Shown piece after piece: positions 37,801 through 51,200 of a DNA stretch of 64,000 nt. The notes beneath the pieces are model-generated. The model ran no database searches, was not told the origin of the DNA, and saw only the letters and a list, made by a program, of their open reading frames with translations. The position numbers and the translations under genes are program-made. Source of the DNA: Metridium senile (taxonomy: Eukaryota > Cnidaria > Anthozoa > Actiniaria > Metridiidae); NCBI GenBank assembly GCA_949775045.1, contig OX459104.1, positions 718,501 through 782,500 on the forward strand. The letters run 5' to 3'. Every line of letters begins with the position of its first letter. Position 1 is the first letter of the stretch.

Positions 37801-40800
37801 GATTGGACCAAATCATGCTGTGGTATTAAGGAGGTCATATCTGGGTCCACAGTAATTGGCTAACGCTGTTGTGATGTACCCTGCCATGTTATTATTTAAT
37901 ATTGTATTATTAAGGCGAAGCTAATAAAATAAAGTAAAATAAAATAAATATCACCAAATTGTGTCAATTAATCAACACATGCATAAGATCAAAACCACTA
38001 ATTCAAGTCATGCCCATATCAGGCAAACAAAACAAAAATCAGCTTGAATCCATTCAAACATTTTTGCACATAATTGTCAGTAATAATTAACAATCATTAT
38101 TCTAAAATTTCTTTCATCTAGAGTGTTTATTTTTTTTCATGTAATATAATTAATGCTTAAGCCATGACAATGTATTTTGAAATACGTGTATAATTATTAT
38201 TAATAAGTACCTGGATGTCTCTCAATTCCCCTTGCCAGGTACATCCTTGGTTTGGACAATGAACTTTGGATGAAAGGATCTTACGTTCAGTTGCCTTGTC
38301 ATTAAATAGCTTGAACAAAAACCAAGGGCTGTTAGTATCGTAATATTATTATGATGATGGTGGTGGTGATATAGTGATGGTGACAATAATGCGTTGCATG
38401 ATGTGATTGGATAATGATAACAATCATTTTGAATATGATGATGATGATAATAATGACATTGAAAAAGATAATTATGATAAAAATAATACTGATGCATATG
38501 ATGATGATGATAATGATAAAGATAATTAATTATGATAAAAATAATACTTATGCATACGATGATGATGATGATGATGATGATAATGATAAACTAAGATAAT
38601 TAATTATGATAAAAATAATACTTATGCATACGATGATGATGATGATGATGATAATGATAAAGATAATTATGATAAAAATAATACTGATGCATATGATGAT
38701 AATGATCAATGATAAAGATAATTAATTATGATAAAAATAATACTTATGCATACGATGATGATGATGATGATGATAAAGATAATTATGATAAAAATAATAC
38801 TGATGCATATGATGATGATGATGATAATGATAAAGATAATTATGATAAAAATAATACTGATGCATATGATGATGATGATGATGATGATAAAGATAATCAT
38901 GATAAAAATAATACTGATGGATATGATGATGATGATGATAAAGATAATTATGATAAAAATAATACTGATGGATATGATGATGATGATGATAATGATAAAG
39001 ATAATTATGATAAAATAATACTGATGCATATGATGATGATGATGATGATGATAATGATAAAGATAATTATGATAAAAATAATAGTCAGTGATAATGATGA
39101 TGTTGACAGTGATGATGATAATTAATGATAATCATGAGGATAATGATAATGTAATAATAATGATTATATGCTAATGATAATGATGACAATAATAAATACT
39201 AAACATAATGATGATAATCATTTTATGCAACTAACTTGTTCAGTCAACTGTTCTCTGTCTATTGGACATTCTTGTTTTCTGTGAAACAATTAAAATATCA
39301 TATTATTACATAATTCATGTGAAATTTTACTTTTAGAGTGATATTACTACTACTCCTATTTCATTGTTAATTTCGGTTTTAATGTTTTTTTGTTCAGGAC
39401 TTCAGCTTTTCTCAACAATTTCAATAAAGAAGTCTCTTAATTACAGCCAAACCTACTGAAGCGTTAAAAATTCCTATTGAGGTTTAGAACATTCAATTTG
39501 TTTATCGAAATTTGTTTTCAAATTTGTTTTGAAAATATCATAAATGAATCGATTCTTGTAAGTTTCAAAAACCGCTTCAAATCAAAACATCACTTTCAAC
39601 GTTTTTTGGACAACAGAAACTTGCTAAACCCTGAGTCTGCTTATACACAAGGGCCTCCAGGGTTTTTTTTCGTGACCTGTGATCGGGCATTTTAATTTTC
39701 CGTGATCTGAGAATTCTAGAAATAATTTCTCGTGATTCGTGCACGGCACTTGTCCCGTGACTCGTGAAAAGCTAAAATAATTGTTCGACATTCGGGAATA
39801 AATTGGTGATATTCGTGAATTTTCGGAATTTTTTTAAATGGAAAACAAACAGACAGACCAGTTATGATAATGCCTGGCGGATATCATGCCGACGCGTCAA
39901 ACATGATCAAAAATTAAGTAAATGATTAAACATAACGTTATACTCAGATTACATCGAGTCATCTAAAGTCAATATAGCGGGTCAATATGGCGAGGGAAAT
40001 GTGGGGGAAATATGGTGACTTAGAATTAAATCCTTCCCCCAGTACCTGGGAGAATTGTGGTGGATAGGTAAAATGGTTAAAATCCTCCAAAAGCATTAGA
40101 ATTCTTTATACAGGGTTGTTAATAATTAAGTCTTGGTCACCAATGACTTAAAAAGCAAATTAATACAACTACGTACGAGCGACGTTTTTGCGTTTTGTCT
40201 TCAATTAATATTGGGGTTGCTGTGTTGAGTGAGACACACTACTAGTAGACTGGTACCTAGACAACATGGCGGCCAAACGGCAATGTGAGAAAGGCCTGTG
40301 AGAAAGGCCAGAACAGCTGCTCAGTTTACTGAAGTAAGGGAAAGTACTCTTCATGTCTTAATCACTAGATATGTGTTGATACTACATGCATGCCTTTCAA
40401 CAAGGTAATAATGTTGATCAATAGCAGTTTAGAAAATTAAGAAATTCCCAAATACTTTCCTTGTAAATTTTGCTTTTCAATAAATTTAACTTTGTTTCAC
40501 AGATTTAGTGTGTGCACTCTGTTTGTTGACAGTTTTATTTTTATTTGTGAATTTTCTCTTAACTTTGCCCCAGGTACTGGTGAAATATAGGGGTATTTTC
40601 TTCATAAACCTGCCCTGAATACCTGGGGAAATAAGACACCTTTGCTCTGGACTCAAAGCAAAGTCCCCACATTAGCCTGGAGTCCCCTCCCCTCGTGGAA
40701 GCCGATGACAGGTGCATTATGAATAGAATAGAATAGAATATAATTTTATTACAATATTTACATGGCAGTGTACACTGAATTACGTAAATTTACAATACTA

Positions 40801-42246
40801 AAATTGACTAATTATAATTAAATGTAAAATATATATTTAAGTTATATTAAATTTTATGATATAAATTGCATGTATATATTGCTAACGTGAATTAATATTA
40901 TAAAAATTATGTGTATATGTATGGTATACTTATTGGCTTAGGATAAAATTTAAAAAATTGTACTCATAGATGGTATAAAAGTTTTCTTAAATCTGTCAGT
41001 ATGTACAACAGGCAATTTAAAGGTACGTTGGTTTCTTAGGTTGTATTTGCAATTGTGCTTCGGTGGCAGTAAATTCCTTAGCTTATGGCTAGAAATCATT
41101 GAATAATTTCGTGCAAAACTCCTTGTGGTGTTGCTCAAGAGTATTGAGATTGGAAATGCTAAGGGCTAATTTATAGGCTAAGTTTGGATGGATAATTACG
41201 GTGGCCCATATACGCAATGCTTGAATATATATTTTTGGGCACAAGTATGTTATAAATGAATAAAATGTTACTTCTTAGTGCACAAATATATATTTATTAA
41301 ATGAAATATATTTTTAAATGCATAAACATATTTCTCAATACACAAAAGTTACTCACAGTACACGAATATATTTTCTCAATACACAAAAGTTACTCACAGT
41401 ACACGAATATATTTTCTCAATACACAAAAGTTACTCACGGTACACGAATATATTTTTCTCAATACACAAAAGTTACTCACAGTACACGAATATATTTTCT
41501 CAATACACAAAAGTTAAGACTCACAATACACGAATGTATTTTCTCGTAAATGTCATGTGTCCTATATAGAGCTCATCATCAGCGGCTAATCATCACATAC
41601 AACTCCGCGCCTCTACTTGATTGACGGTCCACAAAAGACCAAATCAAACCGAAGTTTTCAAACAGCAGGTCGTGATACAACGAATATCGCTGTAAAGTTA
41701 AGTTTTTGCAAATCAAATTTGCCTTTAGTATTTTAAAATTTAATCCTGTTAGTTTTGATTTATCAGTCTGATAATGTCAACAAGTACAATTTTAGGAATG
41801 CATGTCGAGTCAGACTGTCGAATGATCATGTCGAATGTACATGCTAAAAAAAGCCGCATATGCACGTAACACTGAAATCGGTTGTAAGTATTAGGTAGAG
41901 AGCAATGAGCATTATAACCAACTCGACCAGTTTCATAGCATATTTTCATATTTCTGTATAATACCAATTAAAGTATTTAGTTACCTACCAAAGAACTACA
42001 TTATCAATACACCACTAGTATTAATTATCATGTAAACGAATATATAATGAAATAATACATTACAAATGATACATACCCGGATTTCTTGTGGGCAAACATC
42101 AGGCAATCTTCGCAAAATTTATGTCCACATTTTGTTTGGACCGGGCTTCGTAGAACTGACTGGCAAATAATACAAATATATTCCTCTTCTATAGGATCCA
42201 CAAACTTATAGTCAAACCCTGAAGGAATGGGCTGTTTTTGAGCCAT
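34822..42246 (-). CDS. TRAF-like RING/zinc-finger/coiled-coil membrane protein, gene C (membrane exon frameshifted)
   Basis: Exons on the minus strand: 42077-42246, 39236-39278, 38211-38309, 37620-37724, 35871-36481, 35320-35465 and 34822-34978. The RING is complete and ends CPIDREQL, close to the canonical TRAF form; exon 2 is one codon shorter than in A and B. Both zinc fingers are intact. The coiled coil has one copy of the 32-residue repeat, then NTNAIDENNQ and SSLEHQVHGISEQTDD segments. The sixth exon encodes a membrane segment (YDLIILVMVVAVVTMMVVGV) but lacks one base present in B near 35340. After that the frame reads KSHDSTK, joins the next exon as MF and stops (34971-34973), giving about 393 residues. 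The last exon itself is still open to its own TGA (34822-34824), so the frameshift is recent or an assembly error. The upstream region is intact. Confidence 0.78.
36490..37600. repeat. ATT/ATC microsatellite in gene C intron 4
   Basis: A 15-18-bp unit (CATCATCACCATTATTATTA) expanded mainly at 36830-37420. It starts directly at the tail of the retrotransposon fragment at 36635-36835. Long frames of poly-Ile or Leu/Ser are by-products. Confidence 0.93.
36635..36835 (+). pseudogene. non-LTR retrotransposon 3' end (gene C intron 4)
   Basis: The plus strand reads LWNSLPQSIRTISSITSF and FKTQLKTHLFKSTF then a stop, the classic C-terminus of CR1/L2-type polymerases. The 3' UTR contains GCGCCTAGAACAGCGATGAA and GGCGCTTTTTAAGT and ends in (ATT)n. 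It is severely 5'-truncated. Confidence 0.85.
37830..37950 (+). mobile_element. retroelement 3' tail in gene C intron 3
   Basis: Counterpart of 7745-7905 in gene A, slightly deleted internally (AAGGCGAAGCTAATAAAATA retained). Confidence 0.55.
38345..39130. repeat. minisatellite in gene C intron 2
   Basis: About a dozen 45-60-bp units with GATAATTATGATAAAAATAA, TACTGATGCATATGATGATG and variable (GAT)n. This is the same family as the 5.3-kb array of gene D. Confidence 0.93.
39279..40710. other. gene C intron 1, left part, no gene recognised
   Basis: AT-rich sequence with short repeats built on TCGTGA(C/T)(C/T)CGTG (39.66-39.80 kb). ACAACATGGCGGCC near 40262 looks like a start context but the frame closes after eleven codons. 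Confidence 0.5.
40710..41180 (-). pseudogene. non-LTR retrotransposon 3' fragment (gene C intron 1)
   Basis: The minus strand at about 40950-41138 reads KYNLRNQRTFKLPVVHTDRF then KKTFIPSMSTIF, matching the YNLR...KLP..RT...KSF...W pattern near the end of non-LTR polymerases. It ends in a (GAATA)n tail at 40717-40742. Confidence 0.75.
41195..41565. repeat. 41-bp tandem repeat next to an ACGGTGGCCCAT end
   Basis: Six units of AATATATTTTCTCAATACAC and AAAAGTTACTCACAGTACACG at 41300-41560. At 41199 stands ATTACGGTGGCCCATA, the terminal sequence of the fold-back element at 62132-63422, so this is probably a diverged or broken relative. Confidence 0.8.
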
Positions 42247-42445
42247 TTTAGTTAATAAAAACAGCCAGCAAACAAGAAAATAAAACTACATTCCATTACG
42301 GAAAATAAAGATGTCGAAAACAAAGAAAACAAAATGACATTTGCCACAGGGAGACCGAATTCTGAGAAAGTAGTGATTAACCGCTGACTGGACAGTGTGT
42401 GTCTACAGGCGATAAGCGGACCACAGGCAGCCCAATAAACTTGTA
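42247..42445 (-). promoter_or_regulatory. putative promoter/5' UTR of gene C
   Basis: Conserved with the 190 bp upstream of gene A (TGATTAACCGCTGACTGG, CAGTGTGTGTCTACAGGCGA, GGACCACAGGCAGCCCA) and uninterrupted. Confidence 0.5.
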
Positions 42446-42454
42446 TTGCTTGGG

Positions 42455-42560
42455 CTACTATTAATAATAATAATATGCCTCATTTATATAGCGCTATATC
42501 TCTAGAATAGCTCATAGCGCTTTACAATCTACTAATGTGTATATGAAGGTCTTATCGGAC
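42455..42560 (-). mobile_element. non-LTR retrotransposon 3' tail remnant
   Basis: Minus strand: AAAGCGCTATGAGC, AGCGCTATATAAATGAGG, then (ATT)n. The form matches the tail at 2085-2160. Confidence 0.45.
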
Positions 42561-43299
42561 TGTTGTTGATGATGATGATGGTAATAACAATGATGATCAA
42601 ACTAGAAATAATATTTATTACTTATTTCTAAAAGCGCGCGAAACGCTGTACTAGGTGGTTATCGAAAACTATTTAATAAAACAATAATAATAATAATAAC
42701 GGTTTATTGGTAATATATCCACACATTTCACATTTTTATTAAGTAGTTTATTAAGTTTCCATATTAAAACTTCTTAGTCATTTATAGTTTTATATTGTAT
42801 CCATTTACATAAATTATCTATCTATCTACACAGTGGCTCTTCACTTAATACTACCTACTGTATATAGCCAATTCAATTAACCTTGTCGCTGAAACAAGCC
42901 TAAAGCTTAAATCCTGAGAGCGAAAGTGGTCATGGGATTTTAAAATTTCATGAGTTTTCAAGTTTCCTAAACCATAATTTGTGTTTTTGTTTCCACTGAG
43001 GAACACTTGCAAATACATGTTGAATGTTTTACACGCTTTGCACGCCTCATTCGCCTCGATAAAAGATATCCCACGATCCCTTTCGGTCTGACGATTAGGC
43101 TTTAGACATTATAAATCAGCGACAAAGTTAATTGAATTAGCTATATTAAATATACCCATTAAATAAAACACAGATTATTATATTGAATTATATTCTAATT
43201 ATAGAAAATCGCGTCCACCGACTCGATTTCGAGAATTTAAAACTAGTTAAAAATAATTTACCGAAGGAGAATAAGTCATTAGAGCAATTTCACATAATG
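42561..43299. other. AT-rich intergenic DNA, no gene recognised
   Basis: Contains AAAGCGCGCGAAACGCTGTA near 42630, a remnant of the duplicated spacer, and a weak inverted repeat around TATAGCCAATTCAATTAACC (42865 and 43120). Confidence 0.5.
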
Positions 43300-43590
43300 C
43301 ATTTTAGTATGCTAATGAGCAAAAAAACATGCTAATGAGCAAAATAGCATGCTTATGAGGAAAATAACATGCTAATGAGCAAAATAACATGCTAATGAGT
43401 AAAATAACATGCTGATGAGTAAAATAACATGCTGTTGAGCAAAATAACATGCTAATGAGCAAAATAACATGCTGATGAGTAAAATAACATGCTCATGAGC
43501 AAAATAACATGCTAATGAGCAAAATAACATGCTAATGAGCAAAATAACATGCTAATGAGCAAAATAACATGTTAATGAGCTTCGCACGGG
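43300..43590. repeat. 20-bp tandem repeat, about 14 copies
   Basis: Unit AAAATAACATGCTAATGAGC with single-base variants (GCTGATGAGT, GCTCATGAGC). Confidence 0.95.
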
Positions 43591-43759
43591 TTAGCACACA
43601 TATTTATCACAAATCGCTTGCATCATTATGGCAATCTTGTCAAAAAATAATAAATTTTTTTTTACAATTTGTCTGGGGATAGAGTATCTTTTTGACATGT
43701 TGTCTGGGATAGAGTTATGTTTTAGTTGTTTAAGCCTGCTAAGCTACGTTTTCTGCCGG

Positions 43760-44001
43760 CACAAAAAACGATCTAAATTCAATTACAGCGCAACGCGTAA
43801 AAGTATGGTCACTGATAATGAATTCGCATACTTCTGTCTCGCCATCGATCCAATAAGCGTTTTGATCCGAGACAAGATAACACAATCCTACAACGCTGAT
43901 TGGATCGATTGCGAGACAGAAGTATGCGAATACATTATCAGTGGCCATACTTTTACGCGTTGCGCTGTAAACACTTGGAAAAAAATAATCGTTTTTGTAT
44001 G
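43760..44001. mobile_element. hairpin MITE
   Basis: Inverted arms of about 90-100 bp (ACAAAAAACGAT at the ends; TTACAGCGCAACGCGTAAAA inside) around a short loop near 43870. The open frames on both strands run through the arms and are not genes. Confidence 0.88.
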
Positions 44002-44227
44002 TCAACAAAATGTAATATATCTTAGGTTTAGTCTGGGGTAGGATATGTGAAATCAAAATGCAAGGTCTGGGATAGGGTCAGGGTTTTGAGGACCCGGCGG
44101 TACACACCCACCCAAGTTGGTTTGGTAGTACCCCCCTGGAGTCAATTGATACAGTCAAAAAGTAAATAACTCTATAAAGAGCGTGTCCATATAAGGTCAT
44201 AATGTAAGAGTTAAGTCACATGACACC

Positions 44228-44522
44228 CATCCTCGGGAACCCAGGGGTATTTTTCTGTCGCTCGTTTCTCGCTTCCACAACATATACCCCTGGGAACGTA
44301 GTCTGTTGGAGCTTGTTCCGGAAGTCAAAATTCAAACTTATTTAACGACTTTCTTTGAATGGTTATCTTGATTTTCATTGGTCGACCTAATAAGGTCGAC
44401 CAATCAGGAAAGAGCTGAATTTTGACTTCCGGAACAAGCTCCAACAGACTACGTTCCCAGGGGTATATGTTGTGGAAGCGAGAAACGAGCGACAGAAGAA
44501 TACCCCTGGGTTCCCGAGGATG
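44228..44522. mobile_element. 295-bp fold-back element with 9-bp target duplication
   Basis: The termini are CATCCTCGGGAACCCAGGGG and its complement. CATGACACC flanks it on both sides (44219-44227, 44523-44531). Related unoccupied sequence stands at about 57132-57145. Nine-bp duplications with long inverted ends are typical of Mutator-like elements. Confidence 0.88.
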
Positions 44523-44531
44523 CATGACACC

Positions 44532-45814
44532 TTGACAGTAAGATCATTACCATATTATGAAATGGCAATACAGCAGTAATATAGGTTAATATTAAAACTC
44601 CTTATTAGGAAACTGTGGCGAATGTGCATGGCCGAGGCATTTGGTGGTCTCCAGGTAATCCAGGGATAAACATTTCCTGGTACAAGCTATGTATACTGGA
44701 GATGATAGAAGGCTGATTTATAAACAGAATTAACTTGAGGTGCATAGTTATGTAAACATTAATATTCCACCACATTTTTACAGTTTGAGATGGCTTGTCC
44801 AAGTGGTATCTGGAATGGAATAAAAAGAAGTTCAGATTGAAATACGTATACCTTTGTCTAGTTGTCTTTGTCTATCGAATTACTGGTTATGTAAGTAATT
44901 TACTTTCATCAATATTCATTGAGATATCTAAATATGTAGATTCTATATTTATTATATTGTAAAATATTATTATAGTTTTTTATATAACATACTTTTCAAC
45001 TTTGTATATATACATATATTTATAATTTTGTATATAATTTTTTAATGTAATATTTTTTTTTCTCTTATTCGATTTATTTTATACACAGCTTCAATGTAAA
45101 TAAGTGTCAGCTTTTTGAATTCTGTGTTTAATAAAGTTAATTATTAATTATTATTATTAGTTTTAATTCATTTATCGACATCCATTCCTCAAGATCACTT
45201 AGGTACATTTAATGAAAAACTCATAGTAGAGATGGCCTCCCTGATTAAATATCATAATAAATATATTAAAAAATTAAAAAAATGCTAGCGATAGTGACGG
45301 TCAAAAGTCTTCTTTAACAGTTCTTTGTGTCATTTTGAAAGGTAGCCGTGCATTTGCATCGAAGCGAGACGAGCTTGCAAGGATAGAGACCTTTTTTAAC
45401 ACCTTGGACAAAGGTAACGATTTAGCTGTTCAATCGTGTCGAAACTCAAAATCTGCGCAGTGTAAATAGAGGGGCTCAGCTGGTTGAAGAAAATCGACGC
45501 GAAACTCCTCCAGATTAACTATGATTACTGTGAACATAGATGTGAACACGACCACGGTTAAGCTCAAATGAACCGTAAGTCACTTTTTGACCCAGAATCC
45601 TTTGCGAGTATTGATAAACCTCTCTGATGTCTCTGCTATTGCACGCCCACCGTACGTCTCGCTTCGATGTAAAGGCAGGGCTACCATTTTAAAATGGCGT
45701 AGAGAATTGTGAGGGGTCTAAACGAAACGTTTAGCTGGGTTTCATCAGTGTAGTGGAGGGGTGAAACTTTATCTTATGTTGTCTCAAAATGTCAGGTTGT
45801 GTTACAGTATACCG
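44532..45814. other. spacer C/D, no gene recognised
   Basis: Contains a diverged copy of the conserved downstream block near 44630-44860 (GGCATTTGGTGGTCTCCAGG). At about 45060-45160 is an AT-rich stretch ending in (ATT)n that may be a retroelement tail. Confidence 0.5.
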
Positions 45815-45920
45815 TAGGTATAGGATTGGGCAAAAACACAGCCTTGTGGTACCCCACAACTAAGTTCACGAAACGGTGATTTTTCTCCCTTGATCACAAG
45901 AAATTGTTGATGATTAGTTT
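45815..45920 (-). pseudogene. reverse transcriptase fragment (C/D spacer)
   Basis: The minus strand reads SPFRELSCGVPQGCVFAQ, the GVPQG motif of the same non-LTR family seen in the other spacers. The thumb part was not found here. Confidence 0.65.
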
Positions 45921-46919
45921 GATAGGCTCGAAACAGGGTAGTATCATGGACAACAAAGTTGGAGTTGAGCATCGTTTTTTTCTATTGATATCATAACTAT
46001 AATTATAATAATTATTTAATCCTATTCATATTATAATCAAATAATTATAATTATCAAAATGATGGTCATCGATGTGCACTGCGACACAATTGCATGCCAA
46101 TCTAATTTTATATCTATATATATTGATTACCTGCCGTAAATAGGCCTACCTAATTACAAACAACAAGCTATTATTGCAATAATAACGGCAAGCACTACCA
46201 AAAACCAGCTAGAACTTTGGACGGAAAAATACACCACCAAGACCAACGTGATTAGAGCCAACTTCAATAATAGAAGTCTACCATTAAGATAATTCAAATT
46301 TCTGCCAACACTGCAAACAACAACGTTTTTTAGTTTTCAAAGAATGATATTATAATGGGATTAAATGAATAATGCTATGAGGGATTATAATTTCATACTT
46401 TTCGTTGTGCACATGAAGTCTGCCGTAAACCAAGTTAATATTTGCGGCGATATGTCCGATTGCTTGTTGAAAAAGGTCCTGAACTTGGAACTCAACTCTG
46501 GAAAGATCGGTTGTTGATATTGCACTCTTTCTTACACTTTCCATATCAATTTTAAGACCACCAAGACTTGTGGATAAGCCTGCAATCATTTCTATGTTCT
46601 TTTCCAATTCCTTATCTGTTTGTTTAGAACGTTTGTGTACTTGGTGTTCAAGTGATGAAAGCTGATTGCTTGTTGAACTAAAGTTCGTTCTCATCTCCCT
46701 CATGTTGTCTCCAAGGCCTTCTACATGTTGGGTGGTATTTTTACATTTCTCTTTAATGTCGTCCAATTCATCTCCGAGTCGTCCAAGCTCTAGTTTAAGT
46801 TTTTTGTTCTCTTCTTGAAGAGAAAACATCTTTTCCACTGTGAAGGCAAGATGATGTGTGATGACATGTTCACTGTGGGAATTTCGTGTACCCTAAGAAA
46901 TATCATAAATATAAGTACT

Positions 46920-47260
46920 TAAGTACATTATTAATATCACAGTCATCATCTTCATTATAATGTAATCATCATCATTGTCATCAATAATAATACATAGTGA
47001 AGGATTATAAGTACTTCACATTTAATTGCATTATACATTCCATCATCATTACTATGACAATCATATGCATCACTATCATAGTCTTCATCACCACCATCAC
47101 TATATATAGCTATTATCATCATCGCTGTCATCACCATCATCATCACCGTTATCATCACTATCATCATTAACATCATTATCATAATCTTCATCACCATTAT
47201 TACCGTCATCATCATTGCCATATATTATCATCATCGCTATCATAACCAGCATTGTTATAA
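46920..47260. repeat. ATC/ATT microsatellite in gene D intron 4
   Basis: Imperfect CATCATCAT tracts in the same intron as in A, B and C. Confidence 0.88.
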
Positions 47261-47605
47261 TTATTAATACCTCGAAGTCACATCCAAATTGTTTGTAGCT
47301 ACATGGTATAACTCTCACGGGACATGTGTCCAATTGATTCTGGCTGACAGCCTGACCAGGCTTTACTGGCTTGCTCTAGGTCAAACAAAAATAAAAAAAC
47401 CCTTTGTGGCAAGGTAGAGATCAACAACACATCAAACAAGCTCAATTCAACTCAGACTACAGCAGTTAAGGACCAGTGCTGAGTTGCAAAATTGATTGTA
47501 ATACAATAACATGTGAAAATGCTCACTAATTTGAAGGTACATTACCAGCACGGCTTGACGCTTGGTAATTGTTGCTTAAGCCAGGACAATAATTTTGAAA
47601 TAAGT

Positions 47606-48029
47606 GTAATAAATAATAATCATTAATAAGTACCTGAATGTGTATTAAATAATAATCATTAATAAGTACCTGAATGTGTATTAAATAATAATCATTAATA
47701 AGTACCTGAATGTGTATTAAATAATAATCATTAATAAGTACCTGAATGTGTATTAAATAATAATCATTAATAAGTACCTGAATGTGTAATAAATAATAAT
47801 TATTAATAAGTACTTGAATGTGTATTAAATAATAATCATTAATAAGTACCTGAATGTGTATTAAATAATAATCATTAATAAGTACCTGAATGTGTATTAA
47901 ATAATAATCATTAATAAGTACCTGAATGTGTATTAAATAATAATCATTAATAAGTACCTGAATGTGTATTAAATAATAATTATTAATAACTACCTGAATG
48001 TGTATTAAATAATAATCATTAATAAGTAC
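47606..48029 (-). repeat. 36-bp splice-site minisatellite in gene D intron 3
   Basis: About 12 units abutting the zinc-finger-1 exon of D, the same 36-bp unit as at 21787-25511, in frame and open from the exon through the whole block. The distal edge (TTTGAAATAAGTGTAATAAA) matches the distal edge of the B array. Confidence 0.95.
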
Positions 48030-48234
48030 CTGAATGTCTCTCAATTCCCCTTGCCAGGTACATCCTTGGTTTGGACAATGAACTTTGAATGAAAGGATCT
48101 TACGTTCGGTTGCCTTGTCAATAAATATCTTGAATAAAAACCAAGGGCTGTTATATAGTATCGTAATAATGATGATGGTGATAGTGACAATAATGCTTTG
48201 CATGATGTGATTGGGATAATGATAACAATCATTT

Positions 48235-51200
48235 TGAATATGATGATGATGATGATAATGACATTGAAATAGATAATTATGATAAAAATAATACTGATGC
48301 ATATGATGATGATGATAATGCAATGACATTGAAAAAGATAATTATGATAAAATAATACTGATGCATATGATGATGATGATGATAATGATCAATGATAAAG
48401 ATAATTATGATAAAAATAATACTGATGCATATGATGATGATGATAATGCAATGACATTGAAAAAGATAATTATGATAAAAACAATACTGATGCATATGAT
48501 GATGATGATGATAATGATCAATGATAAAGATAATTATGATAAAAATAATACTGATGCATATGATGATGATGATGATGATGATAATGATAATGATAATTAT
48601 GATAAAATAATACTGATGCATATGATGATGATGATGATAATGATAAAGATAATTATGATAAAATAATACTGATGCATATGATGATGATGATGATAATGAT
48701 AAAGATAATGATAAAGATAATACTGATGCATATGATGATGATGATGATAATGATAAAGATAATTATGATAAAATAATACTGATGCATATGATGATGATGA
48801 TGATAATGATAAATGATAATGATAAAGATAATTATGATAAAATAATACTGATGCATATGATGATGATGATGATAATGATAAAGATAATTATGATAAAATA
48901 ATACTGATGCATATGATGATGATGATGATAATGATAAATGATAATTATGATAAAAATAATACTGATGCATATGATGATGATGATGATAATGATAAAGATA
49001 ATTATGATAAAATAATACTGATGCATATGATGATGATGATGATAATGATAAAGATAATTATGATAAAATAATACTGATGCATATGATGATGATGATGATA
49101 ATGATAAAGATAATTATGATAAAATAATACTGATGCATATGATGATGATGATGATAATGATAAAGATAATTATGATAAAAATAATACTGATGCATATGAT
49201 GATGATGATGATGATAATGATAAAGATAATTATGATAAAAATAATACTGATGCATATGATGATGATGATGATGATGATAATGATAATGATAAAGATAATT
49301 ATGATAAAATAATACTGATGCATATGATGATGATGATGATAATGATAAATGATAATTATGATAAAAATAATACTGATGCATATAATGATGATGATAATAA
49401 TGACATTGAAAAAGATAATTATGATAAAAATAATACTGATGCATATGATGATGATGATGATAATGATAAAGATAATTATGATAAAAATAATACTGATGCA
49501 TATGATGATGATGATAATAATGACATTGAAAAAGATAATTATGATAAAAATAATACTGATGCATATGATGATGATGATAATAATGACATTGAAAAAGAAT
49601 TATGATAAAAATAATACTGATGCATATGATGATGATGATAATAATGACATTGAAAAAGATAATTATGATAAAAATAATACTGATGCATATGATGATGATA
49701 ATAATGACATTGAAAAAGATAATTATGATAAAAATAATACTGATGCATATGATGATGATGATAATAATGACATTGAAAAAGATAATTATGATAAAAATAA
49801 TACTGATGCATATGATGATGATAATAATGACATTGAAAAAGATAATTATGATAAAAATAATACTGATGCATATGATGATGATAATAATAATGACATTGAA
49901 AAAGATAATTATGATAAAAATAATACTGATGCATATGATGATGATAATAATAATGACATTGAAAAAGATAATTATGATAAAAATAATACTGATGCATATG
50001 ATGATGATGATAATGCAATGACATTGAAAAAGATAATTATGATAAAATAATACTGATGCATATGATGATGATGATAATAATGACATTGAAATAGATAATT
50101 ATGATAAAAATAATACTGATGCATATGATGATGATGATAATGCAATGACATTGAAAAAGATAATTATGATAAAAACAATACTGATGCATATGATGATGAT
50201 GATGATGATAATGATCAATGATAAAGATAATTATGATAAAAATAATACTGATGCATATGATGATGATGATAATAATGACATTGAAAAAGAATTATGATAA
50301 AGATAATTATGATAAAAATAATACTGATGCATATGATGATGATGATGATGATGATAATGATAAATGATAAAGATAATTATGATAAAATAATACTGATGCA
50401 TATGATGATGATGATGATAATGATAAATGATAATTATGATAAAAATAATACTGATGCATATAATGATGATGATAATAATGACATTGAAAAAGATAATTAT
50501 GATAAAAATAATACTGATGCATATGATGATGATGATGATGATGATAATGATAAAGATAATTATGATAAAAATAATACTGATGCATATGATGATGATGATG
50601 ATAATGATAAATGATAATTATGATAAAAATAATACTGATGCATATAATGATGATGATAATAATGACATTGAAAAAGATAATTATGATAAAAATAATACTG
50701 ATGCATATGATGATGATGATGATAATGATAAAGATAATTATGATAAAAATAATACTGATGCATATGATGATGATGATAATAATGACATTGAAAAAGATAA
50801 TTATGATAAAAATAATACTGATGCATATGATGATGATGATAATAATGACATTGAAAAAGATAATTATGATAAAAATAATACTGATGCATATGATGATGAT
50901 GATAATAATGACATTGAAAAAGAATTATGATAAAAATAATACTGATGCATATGATGATGATGATAATAATGACATTGAAAAAGATAATTATGATAAAAAT
51001 AATACTGATGCATATGATGATGATAATAATGACATTGAAAAAGATAATTATGATAAAAATAATACTGATGCATATGATGATAATGACATTGAAAAAGATA
51101 ATTATGATAAAAATAATACTGATGCATATGATGATGATAATAATGACATTGAAAAAGATAATTATGATAAAAATAATACTGATGCATATGATGATGATAA

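Noticed and set aside
40262..40320. Start codon in ACAACATGGCGGCC context as first exon of another gene
   Set aside because: The frame closes after eleven codons and no compatible downstream exon was recognised.
43628..44056. Open frames of 137 and 105 codons on opposite strands
   Set aside because: They run through the arms of a hairpin MITE, which explains the mirrored peptides.
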